A DNA stretch of 64,000 bases, from assembly GCA_963978895.1 (NCBI GenBank), contig OZ022247.1:1872756-1936755 (forward strand). Reading direction: 5' to 3'. Position numbers and translations under genes: made by a program. Below are positions 1-23,773 of this stretch, piece after piece; position 1 is the stretch's first letter, and each line of letters begins with the position of its first letter. The notes under the pieces are model-generated. The model was not told the DNA's origin. It ran no database searches and saw only the letters and a program-made list of their open reading frames with translations. The stretch is from Erpobdella octoculata (taxonomy: Eukaryota > Annelida > Clitellata > Hirudinida > Erpobdellidae).

Positions 1-94
1 GTTTGTGTGTGTTGGTTTGTGATAAATATGTGATCATATCCGTTGGATTTATCCATCCGTGTCATTTTCTTTATTTGTCTTTCTGTCTCTTTCT

Positions 95-230
<136 letters not shown>

Positions 231-910
231 TCCTGCCCACCACTCAACCATTTATAGCAGAATTATTACAGCAATATGATGTCGTTTTACATGCAATTCA
301 TTTCATTTTCTGTTTGCTTCCTAAAAAAATGATTTTCACTTTTATAGCTTTGTTCGACGTCCGCGTTTTACCCTCTCTAATTGTTTGCTCGGGCATATCC
401 GCTTCCGGACACGTGATCAAGTATGGAGATGCATGTTTGATAGCCTGAAGTAGGTATTTGTATTGGAATATTTGTATCTATGTAAGGTAGACTTTTTTTT
501 TCCTCCTCCTTTTCCTCCTCCTCTTTCTTCTTCTTCTTCTTCTTTTTCTTCTTCTTCTTCTCTTTCTTCTTGTGTGTACACAGATGCTCTTGGAATTGCG
601 TAGAGTGCTTGTGCACGACGGAACGTGTGTTTTGTAATGTTTTCTTGTGTGCACGAGATTGGAGTGACGTGCTTGCTCGAGTGTCTTTCTGATGTATGTC
701 TGTGTTCCGCTGTCTGTGGTTCTGTTTGCTTGTGTGTTCGAGTGTGTGTGTGCAGATGTATGTGTAATTGTGTATATGTCTGTGAAGCAGTCTGCGTTTC
801 ATGAAATCTTGAACTAACGTGATAATGGTTTCAGTAAATCTCTTGATATCCTTTCTTTTATTCATAAATCCTTTTTCAACTAAAAATCTTTAAAATTCAT
901 TCAATTATTT

Positions 911-941
911 ATACACACACACACACACATATACATATACA

Positions 942-1011
<70 letters not shown>
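911..1011. repeat. (CA)n/(TA)n compound microsatellite
   Basis: A CA run grades into a long TA run. No coding evidence in the flanking sequence. Confidence 0.9.
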
Positions 1012-1012
<1 letters not shown>

Positions 1013-1188
1013 GTACGAGTGTACGTGTCAACGATACAGCACGTGCGCTAATTAAATCAGGACGTTTGATTGTATTACCGCATCTTCTCCGTTTCTTCCT
1101 CATCTTACACATCTCCGACAGATTTTTATATCATGTTGATCATCTTGGTCACTCGGTCAACAGTCGCGTTTGTCTTCTCATCCCTGCC

Positions 1189-1739
<551 letters not shown>

Positions 1740-2124
1740 TATGAACAAGTATTAATCAGGGTCATCTATAGAGGCGGTGCTCCAAAAGATTTTTTTAAAG
1801 AAAATTTTTTGACATAAAATAAATAAAGATGGTCCTTAGAAAATTTTGGAAAAAGTATTTCCCCAACAAACCCCACACTCCCTTGCAGAATAAATTCTCG
1901 GGAAAAGTTTGGCCCCACCCCCCAAAGAATTGCTAAAATGACGCTCCTGGTATTAATTTATTATTGTTCTTATAATTATTAATTATTACAAAATAAAATA
2001 TTCATTTTGTAATTTTTATTAGTTTTAACGCAATTAGTGTTGTAATTCATATTCATACTTCCTGTCGGCCATGGAAAATCTAGAAGAAGAGAAGCATATC
2101 TGTCTTAATATAAGCTGACCTCAC

Positions 2125-2580
2125 AATATTATGTGTGTCTATTTGTTTGTGGGGTTGTGTGTGTGTTTGTGTGTCTGTGTGTTTGTCTGTTTGTATGTGT
2201 TTTTGTGTGTTTGTATGTGTGTTTGTGGGTGTATGGCAATAAACCAAAGAGAGAGTGAGAGACAGAGAGGGGGGAAACAGGAGAGAAAGACAGGAAAAAA
2301 TTAGAGAGATTGAAGAAAATAGGAAAAAGGAGGAAACTGGCTTCATTAAAATTCTGTGGCTGGAAGTAGTTCTGCGGTGATGCAATTAAGAGATGCTCTA
2401 TAAATATCAAATTTCTTTTCCTTCCTACGCCGTATTGTGTAACCATGAAAAAATGAGGAAAAATATAGGAAAGAGAAGAGAAAGAGAGAAAAAAGAAGGG
2501 AGAGAGAGAGAAAGAAAGAAAAAGGAAAAAAAGAGAGAGAGAGTTAGAAGAAAAAAGAAAACAAGAAAAAAAAGATGATG
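2125..2580. repeat. GT-rich then GA-rich low-complexity block
   Basis: A GT/TTTG tract (2140-2232) is followed by purine-rich GAGA sequence (2245-2580). The sequence 2581-3010 is AT-rich with no supported gene. Confidence 0.85.
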
Positions 2581-3017
2581 AAAGAAACACACAACAAAAA
2601 GAAGAGATATTTATATTCAAAAAATAAAATAAGAAAAGATGTATTTCGGGAAATTTCAAGCGTGAATAAAGTTAATTAGAAATTAAATGAATTTGTTTAA
2701 TAATTATTAACAAATATTTCCATCACTAAGATTATTATGTTTTTTCCAGTTCTTACAAAATGGCTTCCATAATTCTTCATTTTATACTCTGTGGTGGTCT
2801 TGAAAGTCAACGTGTCGCACGAAGAAGGCGCTACTTTGTTCAGCGTAGCACCAGCGGAGGATTCGAGGTGTGAAATGTGGCCCGAGTGGCTGCTTCCGTT
2901 TCATGGAGAACAAAAAACCGTCATCAGTGGTTGTTGTCGCTTTGAAAAGAAACAAAAGTTTAATGTTTTTGTTTAATAGAAGTGACAAAGATACTGCAGG
3001 AGTGAGGATGAGTGTCA

Positions 3018-3022
3018 CCAGG

Positions 3023-3053
<31 letters not shown>

Positions 3054-3065
3054 ATGATGATGATA

Positions 3066-3143
<78 letters not shown>

Positions 3144-3432
3144 GTGGTGGTGGGGGGTGAAGATGATGATGATGATGATGATGATGACGACGACGACGAC
3201 GATGATGATGATGATGATGATGATGATGACGACGATGATGATGATAACGACGATAATGGAGATGATGATGATGGTGATGATGATGATGATAACGACGATA
3301 ATGGTAATGATGATGATGGTGATGATGATGATAACGACGATAATGGTGATGATGATAACGACGATAATGGTGATGATGATAGTGATGATGATGATAACGA
3401 CGATAATGGTGATGATGATGATGACGACGAAT
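3018..3432. repeat. (GAT)n array with AACGACGATAATGG higher-order units
   Basis: GAT repeats with GAC and GGT variants. The right half shows a higher-order unit containing AACGACGATAATGG, repeated about five times. Frames encode poly-Asp, poly-Met or poly-His and are not genes. Confidence 0.93.
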
Positions 3433-3959
3433 AATTATAATGATAACAACAATACTAATAATTTGAAAAGGTGTGACGTTTCTAAACAAGAGGACAAAAA
3501 GTAAATATCAGTCCAAAATCAGTCAGATTCTCAAAAATTCGAATTTGATTTATGTTTAGTTTATATATAATTACAACTATAATATAAAAAATTCTTATTA
3601 TCAATAAAACAATATTAATGATTATTAAATAACAATAATAATAATAATAAGAAGAAAAATAATAAAAAAAGCTCTTCGACTTGCTTCTTCTACGTCGTCG
3701 GCCATCTTTATTGTTTATTACTGTAGTTCGGTTTTCGTGACGATCTCGCGGCAAACGAGATTATGCAAATGGGATTGCCCGCGAGAATACCATGGCGGGA
3801 AGAAAAGATGGGGTGGGTTGTGATGGGAGAGAGGGGGAGAGGGGAGAGAATGTGATATTTTGTTGTTATTCATCTACGTTGCTGGTTGGTGGCTGTCTGA
3901 GTGGAAAAGAAATTTTGTGTCATCGGGTTGGATGGATTGAAAAATTTCTAGGTTTTGAT

Positions 3960-4170
3960 GAATAAAAAAAAGACGACGATGACGACGACGATGGTGATGA
4001 TGATGATGATGATGACGATGATGACGAAGATGATGATGATGACAATGATGATGTTGGTGGTGATGATGATAGTGATGATAGTAACGATGCTAATTTTATT
4101 GATAACAATAAAGATAATGATGACACTCGAACACATACGCACAGACACACACACACACACAGACACACAT
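3960..4170. repeat. (GAT/GAC)n and (CA)n microsatellites
   Basis: A GAT/GAC array runs to about 4080. It is followed by unique AT-rich sequence and a CA tract at 4138-4166. Confidence 0.9.
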
Positions 4171-4247
4171 CCAAAACATCCGCTCAGAATAGAAATGAAT
4201 TTCCACTTTCGAATTGCTCCGCTCAGAGGCGTCTCTTGAATGATTGA

Positions 4248-4360
4248 TGACGTCATCTAAGATGGCGGGAAAAAATGACAACATGGCGTCTTTTCGAAGA
4301 CACCTGGCGAGAGAAAATATTCAGGAGAAACTCTACAAAGGAGTGTTGTGTTTATTAAAG
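4248..4360 (+). promoter_or_regulatory. candidate promoter and first exon (CRE + YY1-like ATGGCGG)
   Basis: The palindrome TGACGTCA (a canonical CRE) is at 4248-4255. It is followed 4 bp later by AAGATGGCGGG, which matches the YY1-type motif often found at animal transcription starts. The ATG at 4262 opens 33 codons that end at AAG|GTGTGC, a possible splice donor at 4360. The peptide (MAGKNDNMASF...) has no recognised domain and no signal peptide. It could be the first exon of an unrecognised gene, or an untranslated first exon of the lectin-CUB gene downstream. The motifs are seen directly; the function is inferred. Confidence 0.35.
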
Positions 4361-4419
4361 GTGTGCTACGTGTAAGCATGTGAGTGCTGTTTTTTCTTTG
4401 GAATAATAGGATTATATGA

Positions 4420-4620
4420 GGCAGTGTGTGTGTTTGTGTGAGTGTATGTGTGTATGTGCTTTATATGAGATTATATGAGGCAGTGTGTGTGTGTTTGTGT
4501 GTGTGTATGTGTGTATGTGCTTTATATGAGATTATATGAGGCAGTGTGTGTTTGTTTGTTTGTGTCTATGTGTGTGTTTGTGTGTGTATGTGAGTATGTG
4601 ATTGCTGTCTGTGTGAGCTG
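4420..4620. repeat. GT-rich minisatellite with ~60-bp units
   Basis: The phrase TTATATGAGGCAGTGTGTGTG recurs at about 60-bp spacing, three times, with GT runs between copies. Confidence 0.8.
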
Positions 4621-5044
4621 TTTATGCGTTTTTTATGATCGTATGTGTGTGTCTTGTGTGGTTTTATGAATTTGCAGTTTGAATGCGTTTAAGGCTGATG
4701 TTGTTCTTTTACTTTCCCTGCATAAGATTTTATGTTCTTTTTATCTTTATTTGCATGATAATAAATATAATAATAAATATTATAATTGTTATATTTATGA
4801 CTGAAAATCAGTTTTTTTATGTTTTAGTTTTTCTGCTTTTTTATCAAGTAATTTTTAGTGGAAATAATTTCTTCGGAAGATGATATCTAACAATGTTTGT
4901 TGTCTTTGGATGTTTTATTGTTTGATTTGCAAGTAGGCACGCATAAGTACACATGCACGCGTGAACACATGCACGCACACACATAAGCATACTCACACAA
5001 ACATTTTATTAAAAATTGCTACATATTTTAATATAAATAAAATT

Positions 5045-5185
5045 GAAAGAGAGATTAATAAATAAAGAGTAAAAGAGAGAGAAATTAAGGAAGGTGAAAA
5101 AGAGAAAAAAAAAGAAAGAGAGAGAGAAATGAGAGAGAGAAGTGAGGGAGAGAAATGAGAGAGAGAAGTGAGGGAGAGAAATGGA
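5045..5185. repeat. (GA)n low-complexity tract
   Basis: Purine-rich GAGAGAAAT repeats. The next 180 bp (5220-5400) is a GC-richer unique island discussed in the findings. From 5400 to 6360 the sequence is AT-rich with no gene that I can support. Confidence 0.85.
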
Positions 5186-6363
5186 ATGACGAGTTCCGAT
5201 GAAATTAATAATTCATTCACTCCCGTAGCAATAAATTACAATGAATTTCCATCAGCGAATAAGAAAGCGGGGCCGTCGAAAGTCCAACGGACGTGGAGAA
5301 GGAAAATGGAGTAGCGAGCAAGGGGACCGTGGAGGTCCAAGCGGGATAATTCGTCATCCGAGGGAAAAATGACCCCTTATGAGCTGTTCATCAATTTGAT
5401 GTTGTGAAACAAATGTACACTTACCTGATATATATATATATATATATAACATACACATATACACATATATGTATATTATGAGTGCTTGTGTGTTTGTGTG
5501 TGTATCTTTTCTTCTATCTTTTTAATTCCCTCTTATGATGGGCTCATTTAATTTTATTTTTAATTTTCTTTCAATCTCCTTTTTATATTTTTTTCATCCC
5601 CGCCATTTATTTTATCGGCTTCTTTGAGTTCAAGTTTTCAAGTTCATCGTGTTTTGATATCATTTTTATTGCACATTTTTCTCTAATTAATCTCTTTAAC
5701 TGATTTCACATTTTTAAAATCTTTTCAAACATTTTCTCAATAGGTTCACATTTTTTTAAATAATTCCGCATTTTTCCATATTTTTTCAATAATTCTAGAT
5801 TTTTCCATAATTCTTCAATTTATAATAGTAATCCACACTTTTTTTCTAATTTCAAATTTCTGATAGTTCTACTTATTTTAATTACAATTTTTAATTAATT
5901 TAAATATACTCATTTCCTAAGTCTACATTTTTTAAATAAATACACATTTTTTTTAAATTGCCCATTTTTAAAAACATCTCGTCATTTTCCAACATTTCCA
6001 CAATGTCTTCCATAATTCCAGATTTTTTTCAATTTCTCCCATGTTTTATTCTAACAAACAGATACTTACTCAAACACAGAATTATAAAGCAACACACATG
6101 CATACATACAAACTCTCTCAAACACATACACACAAACAAACAAAAACACATACACCGAAACACACTCTACTACTACTACATACGGCGCTACATGAAACCT
6201 CGTGAAAGTATTCAATTTATGCGCCACATCAACCCCCCCCCACCGGAGTTTCGCTTTATTGAGCAAGACTTAAGTATCGAATCGTTTCTCGAGCTACGAG
6301 TCTCGCTCTTGATGTCGAGTTTGAAAGTATAGCTTAAGTCTCGAGCCAGTTTACATTACGACT

Positions 6364-6595
6364 AGAGTATTTCACGGTGCGGGCCAGGTGGGGCCGTGAT
6401 TTTAGGGTTTTTAGACGGGCCTGGCCAGACGGGGCCGTGATTTTAGGGTCTTCAGACGGGCCGGGCCATACCGGAATAGAAGCCGGGCTGGGTCGAGATT
6501 TTCTGCCAAGTATATAGGTATAGTAGGCCTAAGAAAAGGGATCGGGCCAAGTTTCGACAGGCTGGGCAGCGAAAAATCGGCCGGTGCAGTACTCT
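6364..6595. mobile_element. MITE-like element with imperfect terminal inverted repeats
   Basis: The left end AGAGTATTTCACGGTGCGG pairs imperfectly with the reverse complement of the right end, AGAGTACTGCACCGGCCG. The interior is GC-rich and repeats GGGCCGTGATTTTAGGG-type phrases. There is no coding capacity, so this looks like a non-autonomous DNA transposon. A target-site duplication is not evident. A related GC-rich segment lies at about 19630-19720. Confidence 0.45.
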
Positions 6596-6974
6596 GATTC
6601 CGACGAGGTTGTATCATTCTAATCTCACCTCAGCGCTTACCTTGCTTACCTATTTCATCCGCTGATGTCTCGGCCATTTCCAGGCTGTCTCGATCTCTTG
6701 CATTTGCCTATGTCTTGGTCTCGAAAAGATGAGTCTTGTGATTGATAATTATAAAACTGGGTTAGATTAGATTATGTACTGAAACATAAAGCGGCAAGCA
6801 CATAACGAATTCTGGTTCCAATGTAACAAACTTGGTCTTTATGTGCTTATTGTAACAATATTTGCCATATAAACGATAAGCACATTTATTAAATTTAATT
6901 TATAAAATTATAATTATTATATTTGATATATAAAATTTAATTATTACTTGTAAGCATTTGCAAATTATGTTCAG

Positions 6975-7035
6975 CTAGCAAACTTACCCGGCGTTACCCG
7001 GGCTTTTTAAAGGTTTTTTTTGTTTTTTTGACGAT
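6975..7035 (-). mobile_element. Helitron-like 3' end (minus orientation)
   Basis: Read on the minus strand, the sequence has a T/A-rich stretch, then a hairpin (GCCCGGG TAA CGCCGGGT), then a terminal CTAG at 6975-6978. It matches the better preserved ends near 12.3 and 54.45 kb. The 5' end is not certain; the element may extend to about 7130. Confidence 0.55.
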
Positions 7036-7192
7036 AAAACGTATAATAAAAACTGATTATTTTATAAATTGCTTAAAACCTTCTACTTAATGGCGACTAC
7101 TTTCATGCAAAATAAAATATATATATATAAATTGCTCCTGTGGTTCGGATGTGTTAAGTGAACACACACACACTCCCATGTTGGTTGTCATG

Positions 7193-7193
<1 letters not shown>

Positions 7194-7250
<57 letters not shown>

Positions 7251-7266
7251 CTGAAAATAAAACTGT

Positions 7267-7342
<76 letters not shown>

Positions 7343-7363
7343 CAGTTTTATTTTCAGATATTT
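7194..7363. repeat. (TA)n arrays with 24-bp perfect inverted repeat
   Basis: Two TA arrays are present. The second is bracketed by a perfect 24-bp inverted repeat; arms at 7247-7270 and about 7339-7362 contain CTGAAAATAAAACTG and its complement. This could extrude a long cruciform. It lies about 100 bp upstream of a coding exon. Confidence 0.85.
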
Positions 7364-7460
7364 AGATATTTAACTGTTTTGCATTTCATGCTTTGCTTAA
7401 AAAAATTTATTTGGCTCTTCTAAATTTAAATCTTTGTTTCTTTTGTTTCCTGTCTCTCAG

Positions 7461-19290
<11,830 letters not shown>

Positions 19291-20761
19291 CATTCATGTG
19301 AATTTTTACAACATTAGAAACTTAATGTAAATTATATAATTGTTATTCTAAACTGTCATATGTGTATTCCAACTGATAAGGTTTAAAGATACTTTATGCT
19401 TTTCACGGTCATCAACGTCACTTTACTTGTCATGGAGGCTGTTAAATGTAAAACAAAATGCGCGATTTACATCCGGTAAAACTATGACCAATATTATGCT
19501 CAATTAAAAAAATTGATTTAAACGTTTTTTGTATGGTTAATTGCTAATATAGATATTTGAGATTAAAAATGTATGTTTGTTAGTCGAGTTAGTAAAACAA
19601 TCAGGCAGGGGAACAAGAACTGCTTTTAAAAACAGGTTGCAGCTCAGAGTTGTCCACGAGTCGGGACGGGTCGGGTTTAGGTTTTCGAATTTTATAGCCG
19701 GTCGGGTCAAGACGGGGTCAAACTATAAAAAAAAACTTAAAACAAGTAAAGGAAAAGACGAGGTTTTTTAACACAAACTTTGATTTCAAATACACTCGAT
19801 GTGTGTCTGTGTGTATGTATAAATGTATACTAAAGATGTTCAATTTCACTTGCAAGATTTGTGTACAGAGAAAACCACACACACACACACAAACAGAGAT
19901 TGTAACCTAAATAAATGTTTGTAAAAAAGTTTGACTTTAATTGATAGCGAAAAGATAGAAAAAATAATCTTTTTATCCGCACAAAAAAACACAACCCAGT
20001 CCGATCCATTTATTAGTTGGCGTTACCAACCGACCGACCAACCGACCGATTTTTTTCTCTCGTTTTTTCTTGTGCTGCTTTGTTTTCTTCTCTCAGATCC
20101 GCTATCAAATCCTTCAAAAGGTTTGAATAGAAGACTTACATCGAACTCATATTCTTCTGGGTCAAAACCGAATTGCTATCCAATGCCGTCTGGAGGTGGT
20201 CCACAAGCTCGGGCTATCCTCTCTTACTGTTCAGCCCCCCATTTTCTTAGCTCCCCCTCAACTCAGCAACGAAAAGTTTTTCCAGTACTTTTAAAACCAT
20301 TTCTATTAGATCCCACTTAAGACACCAATACTGTAATATAATATTGACAACCGTATTTGGGTTTTTTTTAAGAATGGTTTTATAATTTATTATAAATAAT
20401 AATAAATGAAGACATTATGTGTAACCCTTTTCTGCTATTTTCTACGAGTCCGTCAAGGACCACTAAAAAACAGGAAAATGATGTAATAGGGACATAGATT
20501 TATTATAATATTAATAAACATATTTTGATGTATCAAAAAATGCTTTCATTTGCTTCTACAGAATTTATTTCAAGTTTATTTCAGATATCTACCCGACTAT
20601 AATGAAATAATGAAAAGAAGACCTTGGTTGTATTTAAAACCACTTAAAATTTGTTCGGTTGATGACGTCGTAGATTATGTTTATAAACAGTTTGAAGTTT
20701 CGAATTAATTTAGTCGACATTGCTGTCTAGTACTCGTTGTTTAACTTTCAAATTATTAAAC
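19291..20761. other. intergenic, 3' flank of lectin gene
   Basis: AT-rich sequence with CA/GT tracts near 19800 and 19880. A short GC-rich segment with GTCGGGACGGGTCGGG resembles the MITE at 6.4 kb. An open frame at 20097-20320 has no recognisable domain; I do not call it a gene. Confidence 0.5.
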
Positions 20762-23042
20762 ATGATGTATAAATATAGCAATAGCCCAAAAGTATTTATT
20801 CAATTGCTGTTGATTATGAATTTTGCTTCAAATGTTTTCCCGGAATGTACTTTATCTTCCGATACAACTGTGGTTACATGTACACAAGATTTTGTTACAA
20901 GTATACCTGCAGATCAATGGTCTAATGTGAAAACTGTCAATCTAAGAAATCTTACCGTCAGTAGGTCGCAATTGAAAACCGTCAGCTCAAACATGACACT
21001 GAGTGTTGAAAAGTTAGAAGTTGATGGATGCAAAATAGACTATGAAAATTCCACACTTATGAAAGTTTCAAAAAATATAACCATCAAAAACAGTGTTATG
21101 GTTAATTGCGGTCTCGGTCAGTTCAGTGGCAAGACAGATGCATTGCGTTTTGAAAATGTCATCATCGAAAACCACGAAGGATCGTTATTAGAAGGAGCCA
21201 ATGTGACATATCTTAATTTCAAAAACGTCACAGTTAAACAAGAACGCAAGATTATATTTGAAAACTGTTCTGTGAATGACTTAGTAATTCAATATGGTTC
21301 AGGGATTAACTTTACAGAAATGTGCAACCTCAAAACTCTTAAAGTATTGCGGTTGTATAATACTGAAGTGGAGTTGGATAAAGCTAAAGTCGAGTTTCCA
21401 ACAAACTGTTTTGAAGTAAGTTTTTAACTATTCTTAGCCAACCCCAGTATAATACTTTTTTAAAGCATTTATTATTTGTCTAAATTTTCATAATTGAACA
21501 ACAGTTAAAATGTTGACAAATGTTTTTATAGAAAAGTCGGTTTCAAGTGTTTTCAGCATTAAAATGTTGCATCATTGTTAAAATTATAATTTAAGATTTT
21601 AAAGTTGTTTAGATATTTTTTATTAGTTGATATTCAAATTATTTATTATTTAGGAGCACGAAGGTCTTAATTTTCTTAATTTTATGAAAATTGTCTCAAA
21701 TTGGAATTTCCTATCGGGCATGAAAAGTTCATTGCAAACTTTATTAATTGACAAATGTGATATACCGGAGATCAAGGAAGAGTGGTTTCAACACATTGGT
21801 CAACATCTTGAAGAACTGTACGTTGCGAGTAGCAATGTTGAAAAAGTGGCAAGCAATCTTCCAACAAAATTTAGCAATCTCAAAAGATTAATCTTCCGAG
21901 ACAACAAACTGAAAAGCCTTCCTGTAGAGTTCTTGGACGTTTTCTCAAATCTTAAAGAGCTTGATATTCGTGGAAATCTATTTGATTGCACTTGCTCGAT
22001 TAGTTGGTTCACCCATAAAAACCTTTTTCGTTTCAATTTGAAAGATCAAGTTGAGTGTTCAGATGAAAATAAAAAGGAACCTTTATTTGATGGTATTTTG
22101 TGTCCAAGTAATGCATCATCGCTAGAGAAAACCACTCAGTTTGTCTCTCCCCTTTCACCTACAAAAGAAGATTTGACCAAATATTTTACTGCACTTTCTA
22201 CAAGTCCAACGAAAACTTACAAAACACTGAAAACAAATTCTATAGTTGAGCATTCAGTTGACATTAAAGCTCTCTCGTTGTCGGCAGAGTTAAGTCACGT
22301 GACTCCAAATGACCCGATGTGGTCGAGCACTTCAAGATCAACTCGTGAAACTTCAGAAGTGGCAACTCGAGGTGCTGAAACATCTGCAAATACTCATGGA
22401 ACTACAATGCTTGTCACTGTTTCACCTTTATTAGAATCTCAAACACCTTTCCAAACAACTTCCACATACCCATCACAAACATACCAGACTCTGAAGACGA
22501 GCTCATCAGTTGAGCATTTATCGTTGGAAAAGTTGACTACCATGACTACGCGTGACCCTGTTTTGTTGAACACTCTAAGATCAACTCATGGAAATTCTGA
22601 ACTTGCAAATGAAACCACTGAAACACATAAAACAACAACCAACGTTGAAAAATCAGTTCCAGAAATTCGAAGTTTCAGAAAATTTATAAATAAGAAACAG
22701 TTGGTATTGATATGTACAGTTTTTGCAGATCCACCAGCAACAGTTATAATCGAATGTCCAGATGGTTTTCCAAAATACTTTCCAAACAAAGAAATGAAAA
22801 GATTGCTCAACATCACATACAGCATTAAACACCTGACAAGCAAAGAAATTGGAAAATACAGTTGTCTTGCAAAAAATAAACACGGATGGGGCAATGAATC
22901 AATTTATGTTGAATTTCACTTAATTCAAGAACTCTTAATGGAAAAATCTTTTTCTATGAAACTTGAATATTTTCATGCATACTTAATTTTTAGCTTTCTA
23001 GTAGTAAATTTTTGCTTCAAAATATTTAGTTTTGGTTACTAG
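20762..23042 (+). CDS. secreted/surface LRR-Ig protein with Thr/Ser-rich duplicated stalk
   Basis: Two exons, 20762-21415 (donor GTAAGT) and 21654-23042 (acceptor TTTAG), join in phase 0 to give about 680 residues. The N-terminus is a hydrophobic signal peptide (VFIQLLLIMNFASNVFP). Degenerate leucine-rich repeats occupy roughly residues 30-325 (for example NLKRLIFRDNKLKSLPVEFL). They are capped by an LRRCT with NLFDCTCSISWF and a later cysteine pair. A Thr/Ser-rich stalk at about 390-555 contains an 88-residue tandem duplication. A single Ig-like domain follows at about 560-640 (LVLICTVFADPP...GKYSCLAKN). A C-terminal hydrophobic segment (YLIFSFLVVNFCFKIF) would act as a membrane or GPI anchor. 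The role is probably adhesion or recognition; no named orthologue is recognised. Confidence 0.8.
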
Positions 23043-23526
23043 TTTATTGAAATTTCCTAATGAAGTTTCCTTAGATCCATGTTATTCAGAAGTTTCAAAC
23101 TGTTTGTTTTTGTCAATGCTTGTTGCAATATTTAAGCGAGTTATAAGTTAAGAGTTTATACATTTTAGAGAAAACCATAAATAAGTTGTTTATAAGCGTA
23201 TTTACATTAAATAAAATTTGTTTAGGTGTAATTATTTGCACTAGATAGAAAGTAATAAAAATTAGTTCTTGGTTTTAAATTGTGTTGTGTTTGTTTTATG
23301 TTCTGTGAAATGTTTTACTGAAAATGTGTTTTATTGGTAAACAGTAATATCACTCTGCTGAAACATGTTTAGGATCTAATAACAATTCTATGAAAATAAC
23401 CATATAGAATCAACCTGAAATGAATGAAAAATAATGCTTAGTTCAATAATAATAGTTTAAAACTATATGGCTACAGCATTGCAACTTTTACTGACAAAAC
23501 AATATGCGTTCCTATCTATACAACTA

Positions 23527-23773
23527 GACCAACACGTCCCAGCAAATTAGGCATTCTTTTGCTAAACGTTCTTTTCCCTACTCTGGTCCCTTTTTCTGGA
23601 ATTCTCTTCCTACATTTCTTGCTAACTCTAATTCTCTCACTGTTTTCCGTCGTGGACTTAAAACATTTCTGTTCGATCAGTCAATAGAGCCATTTTACAA
23701 GGGGTTTTCTTATGGGGTCAGTGTCTTGTGTAAGAAAGACCCTCATGTTTCCGGTCTATGTTTATGGAGATGA
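23527..23773 (+). mobile_element. LINE reverse-transcriptase C-terminal fragment
   Basis: The frame starting near 23527 reads FPYSGPFFWNSLP, then SNSLTVFRRGLKTFLFDQ. This is the pattern found at the C-terminus of CR1/L2/Jockey-type LINE ORF2 proteins (WNSLP ... F...L..FL). It is a 5'-truncated remnant: no catalytic domain is present upstream. It lies downstream of the LRR-Ig gene. The remaining sequence, 23774-24685, is AT-rich with no gene that I can support. Confidence 0.7.

Noticed and set aside
20040..20320. Possible extra exon downstream of the lectin gene (SNPSKGLNRRL...)
   Set aside because: No domain, no matching splice partner, and the lectin gene already has a good stop at 19290.
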